Origin: Catenaria anguillulae PL171
Taxonomy: Eukaryota > Blastocladiomycota > Blastocladiomycetes > Blastocladiales > Catenariaceae
DNA length: 64,000 bases
Assembly (NCBI GenBank): GCA_002102555.1
Contig: MCFL01000007.1
Coordinates: 62,001-126,000 of the forward strand
Reading direction: 5' to 3'
A program made the translations under genes and the position numbers. Within the stretch, counting starts at the first letter, position 1. Every line of letters starts with the position of its first letter. Under the pieces are notes generated by a model that had not been told where the DNA came from, searched no databases, and saw only the letters and a list, made by a program, of their open reading frames with translations. Positions 10,298 to 22,720 of the stretch are shown here, in pieces.

Positions 10298-11932
10298 ATG
10301 AATAGCAACAGCAATAGCAATCCACAGCGTCCGCGCCAATTTGAATCCCCTGCCGTCACGGTCGCTCATTCCCCGCTCATGGTCCCAGACGCCGCCACCG
10401 CGTCTGCAAGCCGCCAACCTGACGGCAACGACCATGCAAGTCCAAGAACGACCGCGGCCATCCCGCTCACTCGCACTCGCACTTCGCGCTCGGCGGCGAC
10501 CGCCCGCTCCGTTGCCCGATCCACAAGATCGACAGCAAGGTCAACGCGTTCAACTGCATCCCGAGTGCCTGCGGTAACGCTGCTGACAAACTCGCGCGCG
10601 CGGTCTGCCCGCTTCACCATGGCCAACCACATCACGCAGGCGTGGGCCAATGCGTCCAAACACTCGAGACTCGTGCTCATCTTGTCCATCTTGTTTCAGC
10701 TCGCACAGACGGCGCTCCCCGTTGCTGGATTGGCAATAACCGGTCGCTCGGGGTACTCGGACGGGTGTGCCCAGCTGGTGACACTCAACACGGCCATTGC
10801 CATGCGCTCCTTCTTCTTGGCCGTGCTTCTTCCGTACTTGTTTGTGTTGCAGCGGACAAGTCGCGCTCGCGGAATAAGCATGTCACAGTCACCCGAGGCG
10901 CGGATTGCATTCGAGTATGTCATGCCTTCTTCCGCTACACAAAAGCTACACAGGATGGAAGCCAGACTCACTCGTCTATGATATAGAGCACGCGAAGTCC
11001 TCAACTGGGTCACTGCGGTTCTCTTCATCTTGGCCAACTTTTGGGTGTTCATGACCCCACAATGCCCCGCAGGCACATCGCTCGTCACGGTGACTGTCAT
11101 CTGGATCCTTGTCACGTACCTCGTCTACTTGACCCCTCTCCTTTTGGCCGTGGCCCTCATTCTGTGCCTGCCATGCCTGCTTGTTGCCGCTAATCATCCT
11201 CGCTTGAATCGGGTTCTGTCGACGTGGTTACATCCGCAGATGCAGCACCGTCGGGCAGGAGGCGCGGTAGGGGCAGCCGGTACGGCCGAGGCCGCAGGAT
11301 TGTCGCCCTGGAATGGTCAGCTAGGTGCGCTCCTCACGCGCCCCAGAGGAATCACCACTCAAGAGCTGGACAAGATTGAATGCTTCACGTTTTCTGGCCG
11401 TCTTGGCGAGGAAAGCGATGACGAAGAGGACCAAATCGATCATGGCGCGACCCGCGAGCCGAGCCCGAACCGCACTAGCGACGAGGAGCATGACCTGGCA
11501 TTGCAACCCATGACGCGACACGAAAACATCCACCTCTCGCCAAACCAAGACCATGCACCCGTGACCATCTCCACCGACCCGGATGGTCCCTCTTTACCAT
11601 CTCCTACATATCCACCTCTCGCTCTCGCCGCTGATGACGCACAATGCATCATTTGCTTTGAGGACTATGTCCCTGGCGACAAGTTGCACGTGTACAAGTG
11701 CGGCCACCACTTTCACGCGTCGTGCAGCTCAAACTGGCTGTCGCTGTCGACCCTGTGCCCGCTGTGCAAGCAATGCGTGGTGACGGGCCAACCAACAGAA
11801 GTTGATCATGGCGCAGGCGCAGGTGGAACAACCGAAATGGTCGAGTTGGCGGCGCCGGGTAACAATGCAAGCGCGTCAACGTTGACAGACAGGGTCCCAA
11901 GAGTCGCGAGTGTGGGTGCTTCGGCGGCATGA
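10298..11932 (+). CDS. Multi-pass membrane RING-H2 E3 ubiquitin ligase
   Basis: Two exons, 10298-10914 and 10987-11932, joined across a 72-nt GTATGT...TATAG intron; 520 residues. Seen: a Ser/Thr/Arg-rich amino-terminal region with RST-type repeats (about 60-100), about four hydrophobic segments (starting near LVLILSILFQLAQTALP, FFLAVLLPYLFVL, VLNWVTAVLFILANFWVF and VTVTVIWILVTYLVYLTPLL), an acidic cytosolic region, then a RING-H2 domain near residues 423-465 (CIICFEDYVPGDKLHVY then CGHHFH, CPLC) with all eight zinc ligands. This is a typical membrane-anchored E3 ligase that would recruit an E2. The substrate is unknown. Confidence 0.85.
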
Positions 11933-12216
11933 GCGCAGTGGCTGTCGCATATGTTTGCTTGTGTTTGCTCACGCGCTTACTTGACGACGAGCGTCCCTTG
12001 TACATATTGTATCTTTACCCCCCAGTGTTGTCGTATTGAGCCTTGACTGTGTATGTATCTCTTGCGTCGTATCCATGCTCCATGCTTGCCGCCTGTTGCC
12101 ATGGCTCATGGTTGCACGCAAAGTGTGGAGGGAAATCCGTTGTTGCCCGACTCGCACGCAAGAAACCCAACAAAATATATGTACACAGCCGCCCATACCC
12201 CCAACCCTTGCAGGAT

Positions 12217-14030
12217 TTACACCTCGAGGTCAACCTCCTGAATGACGCTCTTCCACTGCACGAACTCGTCCACGGCTTTCCACCCCAACTCTTTCCCCCT
12301 GCCACTCGCCTTCCATCCACCAAACGCCACATTGACCGGCGTTGCATTCCACGTATTCACCCACACCATGCCGGCCTGAACCCCGCTCGTAAACTTGTGA
12401 ATGGCAGATGCATCCTTTGCCACGATGCCGGCCGCCAGCCCATACTCGGACGCATTGCCACTTCTAAGGCTTGTGCAATCGATTTCACGGGCGAAAGCAC
12501 ACACACGATTGGACCAAACAGTTCCGTGTGCGCGAGCGGATGCGTGTGCGGGACGTTGGTGTAGAGCGTGGGAGGAATCCATTGCGCAGCAATCGCGGGC
12601 GGGATCTTGTCCGAGGGCGGCAGAACAGTAAGAGGGGTGAGAATGTCGGGCGGAGGGAAGGCTTGGGTCAGGTCGGTGGCATGGGTTGCGAGCTGTGTCC
12701 GGATTTTGGATGCGTGTTGAGGCGTTGCTACATAATGGACCGTGCCAGACTCAGATTACGGTGGGGAGGTCACCACGGAAGAGTGGGTAGCGCACCAATC
12801 AACCCCATAGTCGCCCGTTGTGAGTAAAGGTTGTGCGGCATACACCCCAACTTGTCGTGCAAAGCCGCGACCAACCCGTCCACAAATTCCTGGAACACGC
12901 GCTCGTGCACAACCACCCGGCTTGCCGCACAACAGTTTTGGCCCGCATTAGCCCACCCGCCGTCCAAGGCCACACGCACGGCCTTTGCCAAGTCGGCCGA
13001 CGCGTCAATGTACAAGGCGTTTTTCCCGCCAAGCTCGAGCGTCATGGATTTGAGGGATGCGCCGCGGCAAGGTGGCGGCCGGCAGAGGTCGAGCCCGTGA
13101 ATGACACGTGGGAGACGAGCGGGTGGGCGGCAAGCGATGCGCCTGTGGGTGCACCGCCAGTCACAATGTGCAGAGCGGATTTGAGGCGCGGGTCCGGGAC
13201 GAGGCCGCGCAATGCGAGGGAAGTGAGCGGTGTGGATTCGGCGGGTTTGAGGACGACCGTCTGGATTTGTGTACGGGGGTCACGGTGGTCATAACGTCAG
13301 TTGATCTGATCTCATTTAGAGCAGAATCAGGAAGAGATAAAGGGATGATCAGACGTTTCCAGCAGCCAGCGCAGGCGCCGCCTTCCAAGCAGCCAGCAGT
13401 AACGGGTAATTGAACGAGGTGATGGCCGCCACCACGCCCTTTGGCTGTGGCACCTCAACAGCGGTCCGCACAGAGTTCTTTGCGGCCGGACCAACCGGAT
13501 GCACACGCCCCGAGGCCAACTTGTCAGCCCATCCGGCATAGTACCGAAACACCTCGGCCACTTCGCTCACCTCCCACCGCGGTCGTGCAGGACTTTGCCC
13601 GTCTGCCTCGTCTCAATGAGGGCAAGCTGATCGCGGTGGTTGTCAATGCAGATGCGAGATTGAGGAGCAGGTCGCGGCGGATGGCTGGCGAAAGCGTGGG
13701 CCAAGGCGAGGCGGCGGCTTGGCGGACGGCCGCGTCCACGTCGTGCGGCGTCGCGCAGGGGATGGTGCGGGGCTCGACGGGGACAAGCGATGCGAGGCCA
13801 GAATGTGGGCTGTTTGGATCGGGGAGCGACCACAGGTTGAGGTGCGTTGCAGTAAAGGGCTGCGGGGTGGTGGTTGTTGTTGTCGAGTATGGACATGGGC
13901 TGCTGCCGAACTGCCCGCGGATCAAGCAGTAAGGCAGCAGAAGTGGCGTGCATCGCGCAGGACCAGCGAGGGTACGGGCTGCGGAACGGGAGAAGCGGCC
14001 GTTGCGGGCGGCTGACATGATAGCGTGCAT
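12217..14030 (-). CDS. Mitochondrial-type aldehyde dehydrogenase, frame broken at several points
   Basis: NAD(P)+-dependent oxidation of aldehydes. It starts at 14030 with a basic, Ser/Ala-rich presequence (MHAIMSAARNGRFSRSAAR), suggesting mitochondrial import. Seen: RYYAGWADKLASG, GNTVVLKPAE across a 94-nt intron (13354-13261), VSFTGSTSAGR, the catalytic base in LELGGKNA, the catalytic Cys in GQNCCAASR, ELFGPIV, and the carboxyl FGGWKASGRGKELG. A second intron ends at about 12728; its donor is unclear. The conserved frame jumps near 13648, 13580, 13060 and 12458, each time as if one base were missing (for example a doubled base read once). So this is either a functional gene with consensus errors or a decaying copy. 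Family identity is secure; integrity is not. Confidence 0.85.
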
Positions 14031-14975
14031 TGTGGAGAGGACCACAGATTGCTTGGAGTGAGTCGACCTTGCCGTTTCCTGACAGGTATAAATGTGTGCT
14101 CTAGCACAGATTCGATTTCGTACTCCGGCATCGAGCAGGCACAAGCCGAGAGAAGAGAAACTGCGGCCGTGCGCTTGCCATGCCCTCGGTCTTGGCCTGG
14201 TGCGAGCCTCAATAATCAGGGCATACTGGGATACTCACATCGTTACCACATCCCGCCTGCGCCAGCGTCCATCTTTGGTCGGCAAGGCAACGAATGGTCC
14301 ACGCTTCAATTGTCATCATGGGAGCTAAGCGACGCGTCTTTGGATGGTGGCAAAGGCCAGGCCATGCTCCCAGAGGCAGAGGCGGCGGAGTGCCTCGGAA
14401 ATCTCCCGGTCCGGCTCTGTGCAGATCCTTTGCGACACAGGCTTAGAGGCGCAAGTACAGCCGGACCCTGACGCTGAGTGAACTGAACACCTAGCTTTTG
14501 ACGAGAAGGAAAAGAGGCGAACCCCATGGAAGAGCGCACGGACGGATCGATGGCAAATGGCCGCATGGATGGTGACCATTGGTGTGTGATGCGACGTTCT
14601 TCAGGCTTCGGCGTTCTACCTATGTTTCCAGTTCATCGGGCCTTCCCCCAATCGGTCTGTCTCGCAATGAAGCGCCGCCAATCATAGGTCCATCGGTGCC
14701 AGGTGCCAGGTAGTGCCAGTGCCGGTGCGTGGCATCCATCATCTAAAGCGGGTTCGAGTGTGAATCAAGGGCACTGTCGAATGAATCTGCTCATGACGAG
14801 GCTCCCTACGACCCCAAGCATTACTTTGCACACACACACCGCCAACCGACCATCGCAGTCTGGAATACCGTTGTGATTCCCGGACTCGTGACACCCATCG
14901 CCTCTCCGCCTCATCACATCGCTCAGCCGCCGTTCAAGTGGCCCTGCCCTCAAGTGCAACTTCCTCCCATTAGAC
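14031..14975. other. Intergenic between divergent ALDH and HRI genes
   Basis: About 945 bases with no convincing coding frame on either strand. It contains a short cluster of GTGCCAG-type repeats at about 14696-14735. Both promoters must lie here, plus any unrecognised 5' exon of the kinase. Confidence 0.4.
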
Positions 14976-17900
14976 ATGACAAAGTACGTCATGCGACCTT
15001 GTCACTGCCCGCCAATCCCAGTGGCACAGTGCATAGCGTGTGCTCCATCGTGGCAACAGGCGCATGTACCGCCCGAAGGATTCTGACCCTCAACCGACTG
15101 CGTGTCTCCACAGACCAACTGGAACGTCAACCAGCACAACTTCACGACCCCAGCCTTCTCCGTCCGCTCGCTCCATTTACCTCTCTGCCGTTGACGCGTT
15201 TAAAGCCAGCGTCTTTTCTTCCTCATTCTCCAGCTCTGCCAGTCCTTCAACCCCGTCCCCGTCCAAGGATCGCCCTGTTGCTCAATCGAACAAGCGTGCC
15301 GTACCTGCTGTCACCAAGAAATCCGTTTCCAAGCACAAACCAGCTCCTCCTCGTCCATTCAAAACTGCTCGGTCGCCTCCTCGCCGCCCGCTTTCAGCAA
15401 CCGTTTCGGATGCTTCCTCGACCGACGACGATGATAATCTAGGCAGTGGACGTTTGGCAAGCACGAGCATGCTCATCGCAGCGCTGAGAGCGATTCAGAC
15501 AGCGAGGGTGAAAGCGACACGAATTCAACGGACAGTGACGAGTCGTGGGCGTCCTCGAGCGATGGGTTCGTTCACTCAAGCTCTCACTTTCCTCAACATA
15601 TGATTACACGTACATCCTTACACGATCCGTGCTTGTACAGAGAACCTACCGAACAGCTTCCAGGCTCATTCTGGCGGCCATCCGATAAATCCTCGTCGTC
15701 AGATGATGACGATGACGATTCCCATTCAGACTCAGTCCCCAACAAACCGCACCACCAACCACCACAAACATCGGCACACGCGCGCCACCAACACTCCTCG
15801 CTGATGCTTCACTTCTACGTCGTCACACTCGACCTCATCCACTCTCCCGTCGGACCACGCGACGAGCGATGCAGCGAGTCACTCGCATTCAGACTCATTG
15901 ACGGAATCATCCACTTCAGCAACCTCGCCGCCCATCAGCCCAAAGACTTCGTCTCGTCGTCGCAAACACACCGGCCCCGGCCTGCGTGGCAACCTGTCTA
16001 TCCAAACAGGGTCCTCTGTCAATGACCGCCGTGACCAAGCGCGCTTGCTCCTCGTGTCGTTACTCGAAAACTTTTGCATGCTCTACTCGCCCGACGAAAA
16101 CCGGCTCCTGTTTCAAATCCTGTGCGAAAAGCTCTCGGCCATGGGCATCATCACCGAAGCAGATTACAATGACCACTTTTCGACGGTGCGCGGCATGTAC
16201 AAGCGTGCATTTAAGGAGCTCGTGTTTCAGGCGCTGGTCGCAACGCGGGCGGCTAGGGATGGGCAGCCGAGGATGAAGGCGGCGGGAAGTCTGTTGCTCG
16301 AGTACTCGCGTGCATCCTCGTCGTCGTCGTCTTCAGCGTCGTCGATGGGAGAAGTGGGACAAGGGTCGATAAGGAGGCGGCGAGCACAAGTTCGGAGGAA
16401 ACGACGAGTTCGGAGCAGAGCAGCAGCGGAGAGGACGAGACACCAACAAAGACTGCTCCGGGCTCGTCTTCCGATGACGGCGCCAACGGGGGCAAATCCG
16501 TGCTTCGCTCACGCCCGTGCCCAGCAAAAGACCAGTGCGTGTCAACTCGTCTCGTCCGATTCCGTCACCGTCAACCCAACACGAGCGGCTGCCGCCGCCG
16601 CAGCTGGCTTGGCAGATTTGCTCGACTTGCACACGACGCGGTATCGTACGGACTTTGATGAGATTCGCAGGCTCGGCCGCGGCGGGTTTGGCAGCGTGTG
16701 GCATGTGCGACATCGGTTGGATGGGCGCGAGTATGCCATTAAAAAGGTCATGCTCGAGAATCCAAAAGATTTCGACCGGGTATGTTGGAACCCTTTCTTA
16801 TTCTTATCGCATCTACCGCATTTACAAAACTCTTGCTCATGGCGATTTTGCGTCCAACAGGTGCTCCGTGAAGTCAAGGTGCTGGCGCGAATGGACCATC
16901 CCAATATTGTCCGGTACCACTCTGCCTGGCTCGAGCATGACGAAGTGAGCTTGACAAAGCCAGTCACTGGAGGCGGTCCAGGCGGTGCCGGTGGCGACGA
17001 TACCTTTGGCACTGACAACAGCATGGATCTGACCACGTCATCGGCCAGACTCGACGGGCATTCACAGGCGAGCTCGAGTGCCGGGATCACTTTTGCCCGA
17101 GACTCGCTTGCTCCGTCGGCCAATGTATCGGATGCGGACGATGATAGCGATGATGACGACAACTATCATGATCCCAATAGCGTCATGCAGCGCCACGGTA
17201 AGCCGGCAGGCAACGGACCAGCTGCAGCCGCAACCATACCCGCCCTCACCTCCCCGTACCGTCCCCTCACGCTCTTTATTCAAATGGAGCTGTGCTACTC
17301 GTCTCTCCACGACTACTTGCTGCATCGCAATACCCTTCGCCACGTCGAGCCCGCATTCCTTGTTGCTGAAACCAATTTCCTGTTCAGCGCCATGCTCGTT
17401 GCCCTCGAGTACATTCACGAGCGCGGCACATCTCATCGGGACTTGACCCCGCGCAACTTGTTCCTGGCGCGCAAGCCCGGACAGTATTTGCGGGCGGCGA
17501 AGGCCAGGGCAAGCGCCAACGGGACGGGCGGAAAGGTACAGCGTGGAAATAGCGGGACGTTGGTGATTGAGAACGAGGCGGCATTGCCATTGTGTGAATG
17601 GCTCAAGGTTGGGTCGTTGGACGATATTTCCATCAAAGTACGCTTCTCCATCACCATTTTTTCGTATTTATTTTCTTTGCTTCTTTACGCAAGAAACTGA
17701 ACTCTCCCTTCGAATGTCACATGGGTATAGATAGGTGATTTCGGGCTCGTCACTGAGCACGGCCGCCGCTCAGACACGAGCGTCTTTACCACGCCAACTC
17801 ACTCGCCCTCATCCATTCGTGCACCCTGGGCCTCCAAGCTAAACGGCGCAAGCAACCCCGAAAGTCCCGAAATCGGTTCCAAGCCTCGCATCTTGCCTGA

Positions 17901-18972
17901 ACCCGCCGGCCGCATGTCCCCAAGCGCAACAAGCGAGGACGATGAAACGGGGTCTGCGGGTGGTAACACTTCAAGTTTTATCATGCCTCACCCTTTGCCA
18001 CCACAAGCCGCAAAGCCGCCCGTCCCGCGCCTGCCGCCAGGGGTTGCCGCAAGGGGTCCACCTAGAAGCGCGTCGCCACGCAGTCCTGTCGCCGGTGGTC
18101 CATCTGCACATGCAACACCTCCGCTCGCACCTTCCACGGCCTCTACAGCCCCTACAGGTTCCGCAGGCACATCCCCCATCGTCCCGCCCATCCGGCTGCC
18201 GCCCCACCTCCGACGCCTTCCGAGCCACGCACCCACCCTTGGGATTGGCACGGCAACGTACAGTGCTCCCGAGCAAATAGCGCGCAGCGGATCGAGTAAG
18301 TACCGATGGCACCCCATCACCTCAGACATGTTTTCTCTCGGCGTGATCCTGCTCGAGCTCTTGCAGCCATTCACCACGGGCATGGAACGCCTCATTACAC
18401 TTGAGCGGCTGCGTGCCCCGCTGGGCGCCGACCGTACGCTTCCGCCAGAGTTTATCTCGGTGTTCCCGCAATACGCCGCCATGGTGTTGTGGTTGACGGC
18501 CGAGGATCCAGCACATCGGCCAACGCCCAGCGAGCTGCTGGGCGTGTTTCCGCCGCCCGTGCCTGATGCTATTGCTGGCGGAGGTGGAGGGAGCTCGAGG
18601 GGGAACAGTACGCGTGGAAGCAGCGGGCGTGGGATGGCCAGAAGTGGCAGGAGAGGCAGTAACGCGAGCATTGGCAGTAACGGGAACACACCAACGAGGG
18701 TACAGGCGGCGCAGGTGGCCGTGGCGGGGAGCGATTCCGAGATTGCGCGGTTACGGCGCATCATTGAGGAGCAAGGGAGGGCGATTGCAGAGCGGGATAA
18801 GGTGATTGACGAGCTGAGGTCGAGGTTAGAAGAGGTCCACGTGAAACTGGGCCCGCCACCGACGCCACCAAGGATTGCGACACCAGACGGAGCAGGCCAG
18901 GTACAAAGCGAAGGGTGGACTTGTACATCAGATGCGCCACCGATGCCCTTATTACCTCGAATGGACAATTGA
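14976..18972 (+). CDS. EIF2AK1: eIF2-alpha kinase, HRI type
   Basis: Phosphorylates eIF2alpha to shut down initiation under stress. Family marks: an amino-terminal helical block LLLVSLLENFCMLYSP...LSAMGII as in HRI, TRYRTDFDEIRRLGRGGFG, Lys in YAIKK, EVKVLARMDHPNIV, a kinase insert, IGDFGL, TYSAPEQ and SLGVILLELLQPF, then a carboxyl coiled coil. Secure introns: 16780-16860 and 17638-17730. The catalytic loop reads HRDLTPRNLFL, with Thr for the usual Lys, and the activation segment carries an insert of more than 100 residues before TYSAPEQ. The amino-terminal part is unresolved: a tiny first exon (14976-14983) with a 130-nt intron is plausible, followed by Ser/Asp/Thr-rich disorder whose frame drifts near 15481, 15735, 15810, 16368, 16512 and 16575. 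About 1230 residues, twice human HRI. Confidence 0.85.
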
Positions 18973-19272
18973 GGTTTGGCGAACGTGCTCCTGGTTGAGG
19001 ATACGTTGATTTTTGCGGTTTGCTCGCAAGATTTCAGGTCATCGCCACATAAATGACCAGCTTCACATTGTCACAGTGATCTCTCCATTTCTGCCATTGT
19101 CTTATATTCAAATGCATTCATATACCTGCTCTTCTCTCGCCCATTCTGACCGCCTTGCACTGCTGTGTCTTGTTTGCCAACACAGCCGATGTATGGAACC
19201 AACACTCAGTCATCATAAAGAGAATGTAGATAAATATGGAGTTGGAATTGGAATTGAACACTATGGGACAGT
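18973..19272. other. Convergent intergenic region, HRI / capping enzyme
   Basis: 300 bases between two stop codons of converging genes. It holds both 3' UTRs. AT-richer than its flanks; nothing else seen. Confidence 0.4.
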
Positions 19273-22209
19273 TCAAGGTGAGGATGGTCGGTACACGTAA
19301 CCATCATCGTCATCATCGTAATCGTCGTCACCATCATCCATTGGTTCACCCTGAGGCAAGCTCGAATGCGAAGATCCATGGCTTGTTGTGGCAGTCGCAG
19401 CAGCTGGAGCACCATCCCATTCGGTCGCCTTGGTCGCGAGTGCAGAGTCAGCTAAATCCGGGGCCGAATTACCTTGGACTCCACCCACTGGACCCGCCTT
19501 GGCCACGGGAGCAAACGCATTAGCAGGTGCCACGACTTTGGCTGCCCCGGCCGCGAAGCCAAATACACCCGAAGCTGCATCGCCGCCCTCGTCATCGTGA
19601 TCCAACTCCACATCCCAATCGTGGGCATACTTTTCGACAAGTGTCGACTCCACCTCCCCGCAACCTTCACGTGTACGCTCCTCACCCCAAGTGCTACACT
19701 CGCCCCGTTCGTCACTATACCCGCCGTCGTCAACCTCTTCATCCTGCTCCATATGCCCTTCATCGAAATGCTCCTCGCCATCCCCTCGTCGACATACACA
19801 TCCTCGACAGTCCTTCGCCCATTCCGTTGCATATCTTCAGGCAACTCCCAGTCAGGAACCCACTCCCTGGGCGCTCGACTCTTGCCACCCGCAATCCAGA
19901 CTCATCTGCAAACTCCCTCACGGTACCTCCACCACCATACCCATCCGATGGCTGCGCCGACGACACGTCTCCGCGCCAATCCTGGACCCTGTCCTGCTGC
20001 TCGTAACGCGCCGAAACATGTGCAAACTCGAGTCCTTCCGCACCTTGATGCTCGTGGTGCCGGTGGCGCCCATGCACCTGGCGCCCAGGCGACACGGGCC
20101 GATACATGTCGCGATCGCGATCAGGCCGAACTCTTGTTGCTCGCGCCCTGGCGAAATGGGGCGGTACGTGTCGCGATCCCTGTGCTTTTCGCGTACATAC
20201 TCACCATCTGCCCCCGTCGCACCCGTATCCCAATCAGGTACACGCGCGGCACCGCCATACTGCGCACGTGACGGCTCGTCCCATTGGGGCCGCGCATCCC
20301 AATCCGGCATGCCGGGGCTCGAGTATGGCCGCGACGCCGATGCAGTTGCTGACGGGTGCGGCGGCGAAAAGTCGCGCATGTGGTGGCTCGACCAGAGCCA
20401 ATGGACGGATGCGGAGATACGGATGCGGGGCAGAGAGTGTGCGCGACATGGATGGAGGCACAGATGAGTCGAGCCGTGCGGTGGGGATGGAGCAGGAGCG
20501 GGCGAGTGTGTCGGTGGTGGCCGTTGTGGTGGGGGAGGGGCGAGGTGTGGGTTGGATTCGCGGAACTTCCAGTTTGTGCGAGCTTGAGGGAGCGATGGAC
20601 TCGAGCTGGAAAGAGAACAGACATGTGAGAAATGAAATAAAAAGGGTCAGCAGAGGAAACTGTGAAAATTCATACGTGTTCTTGTGTTACGCCATCCCGA
20701 ATACTCTGCATAATTTTTTCGAAAACCGAGTAATGGTTGGCCGTGTTCTTATCGGATCGAAAGCGCATAAACTGCCACGGCGGATTGGATCCCGGTTCGT
20801 AATGGCACTCGATGATCTTGCCGTTGGCACCTCGGAGCATGCTGCTCAAGCATTCGTGGTCAGCGTGGGCGTTGCTGCTGTCAATTCAGAAAGGGAGCGT
20901 ACCTGAGCTTGTTGGGATCATGCTCGTGCAACAAGCAATGGAACTCGTGGCGATTGCCCCCATGCCACAAGTGCAGCTCCATTTCACCTCGCGAATTGTG
21001 TCGCAGCAAAAAGTCGACCGTGTTCTCATTGGCGGGCTTCCATTTCAGGCTGTGCAACGCATCAACGGTCAGTGAGAATGTCGAACGTGTAGGTGAGCAC
21101 GAGAAGTCAACATACATGTTTTGGTCCGTGCCCAGCGTGTACGGCTCCTCCGAGGACGTGAAAATGAGCCCGTCCGACTTGTGTTTGAGCATTGGCTGCT
21201 CCGCAAAGATTTCCTTGACGTGGTACGAGAGCTGCATTTGCTTGGCTTCAATTCTGGTGGCAATGGCTAGTATGAGTCAAATGAACGAGGCTAACGAGCG
21301 ACGAGAGTAATGCAACGTACTGGAATGGAATTCGCTGCATGAGATCCGGCCGCTCGCTGGCCATGCGCTTGAGTGGTTTGAGAACGAAATCATGAAAGTG
21401 CTTGTTGATATTTTGTAGAACGTGTCAGCAAAATCATTCCAGTCACGAGCAAACGGGTGGGTGGGAGCAGCGTACCCCAAGTCGAATTCGAAATGGGCGC
21501 GCAATCAACACCTTGTCGCGGCAGGTCAGGCAATCAAAGACGAGATACCGCATCACTTGGCGCTGAGTGAGTAGGTACACAGATAGGGCAAGGTGAGTCT
21601 GAGAATGAGCAATGTCGTGATTCTCGGCGAATACGCACTCCATCGGGTTCTGTATCGACGATGAGCTCGCCGTCGATGAGCGTGCCGTGATGAAACTTAG
21701 TGTAAGGTTTTACCCCAGGCTCGGGCGGAACCGGTAATAGGACTTTGGTATAGTAAAAGTCATGCGAGCGGTTGATCTGCCAGTTGGACAAGGACAGTGC
21801 GAACAGGGTGAGCGTTGAAAACGGCACAAATTTGCGAGCTTGTTGGCGATGCCGGCAAAGAATGTACACACCAAGAACGACTCGTATTTCTTTTCTTGGC
21901 GGTTGTAGGTTGCAAAAAGCATAATCCGAAGGCCATCAGTCTGTGGAAGCGGTGTGTTCGACAAATGGAACAGGTTGTGAGCGTGAGACCCGATAGCACG
22001 TGTCTGGATGGAGGGGTCAGCCGGACCTTTTCGCAGACAAAGAAGTTGCGGTTGAGCAAGTCATTGACATTGTCCTGCGTAAACGAGACGGGCTGGGCGC
22101 CGGGGAATCGGTTGTGGCGGATATGGAGCAAACGAGCGACTTGATCGCGGAGCTCGTTGAGGTACGGGCCGACAACTTTTTGGCCGGGGATTGGAATATC
22201 GTTACTCAT
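19273..22209 (-). CDS. CEG1: mRNA capping enzyme, guanylyltransferase
   Basis: Transfers GMP to 5'-diphosphate RNA through a Lys-GMP intermediate. Exons: 22209-22027, 21940-21872, 21776-21639, 21562-21476, 21400-21321, 21253-21116, 21049-20903, 20841-20676, then 20605-19273. Seen: FPGAQPVSF, motif I EK|TDGLR with the active Lys as last codon of exon 1, motif III LIDGELIVD, motif IV KSDGLIF, motif V LKWKPANENTVDF, and an OB-fold segment. No triphosphatase domain is fused, as in fungi. Exon 9 encodes a tail unknown to me: Ser/Thr/Pro-rich, then RDTYRPISPGR and RDMYRPVSPGR, several PDW motifs and an acidic end. Its frame slips about five times, always as if one base were missing, while the motifs continue in the new frame, so the tail is coding. 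Confidence 0.9.
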
Positions 22210-22720
22210 GGTTCATGTGGCATGGAATTGCATTGCAGCGAGTGCATGGAAGCGAGGCCGTGGCAAAGTGTCTCCAAGATGTTGAATGTCCCGAACCCGG
22301 GCTTAAATCGCTTGCCAGTTTTTGCGCAGTGCAGTGCAGTGCCTCATTGTTTCCTGTTGGATCGACGACCCGTTTGCTCCAACCAAGCAGCCTACCAAGG
22401 CGGCCAATTCTTCAGTCGAGTGCCAGACGGCATATGTTTATAAGTATGTAGACACCTTGCTTGCGTCCATCCAGTCCGTGGCCATTGAAGGTGACACCAG
22501 AGATCTTGAATCAAGGACTGCTTTGCTGTATGGAGACATGCAACGAAACGAGGAAATGACAAAGGATCAAAACAAGACCAATAGGAATCGGGAGCAGACA
22601 TCAGAGCAGGCACGGGCACGCAGGTGTGCCGGCTGCCGTTCAAAACACACAAGAGAGAAGGAGAAAAACACATTGGTAAGACAAGGGAATCACTCACACG
22701 ACAATCGATGTCAACGTTGC
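22210..22720. other. Intergenic, capping enzyme promoter / CaMK 3' flank
   Basis: 511 bases between two minus-strand genes. No coding frame or RNA gene recognised. Confidence 0.4.

Noticed and set aside
15600-16025. 142-codon plus-strand frame as a separate small gene
   Set aside because: Its Ser/Asp-rich first half continues the HRI amino-terminal region after a frame slip; the second half is a shadow of the kinase frame.
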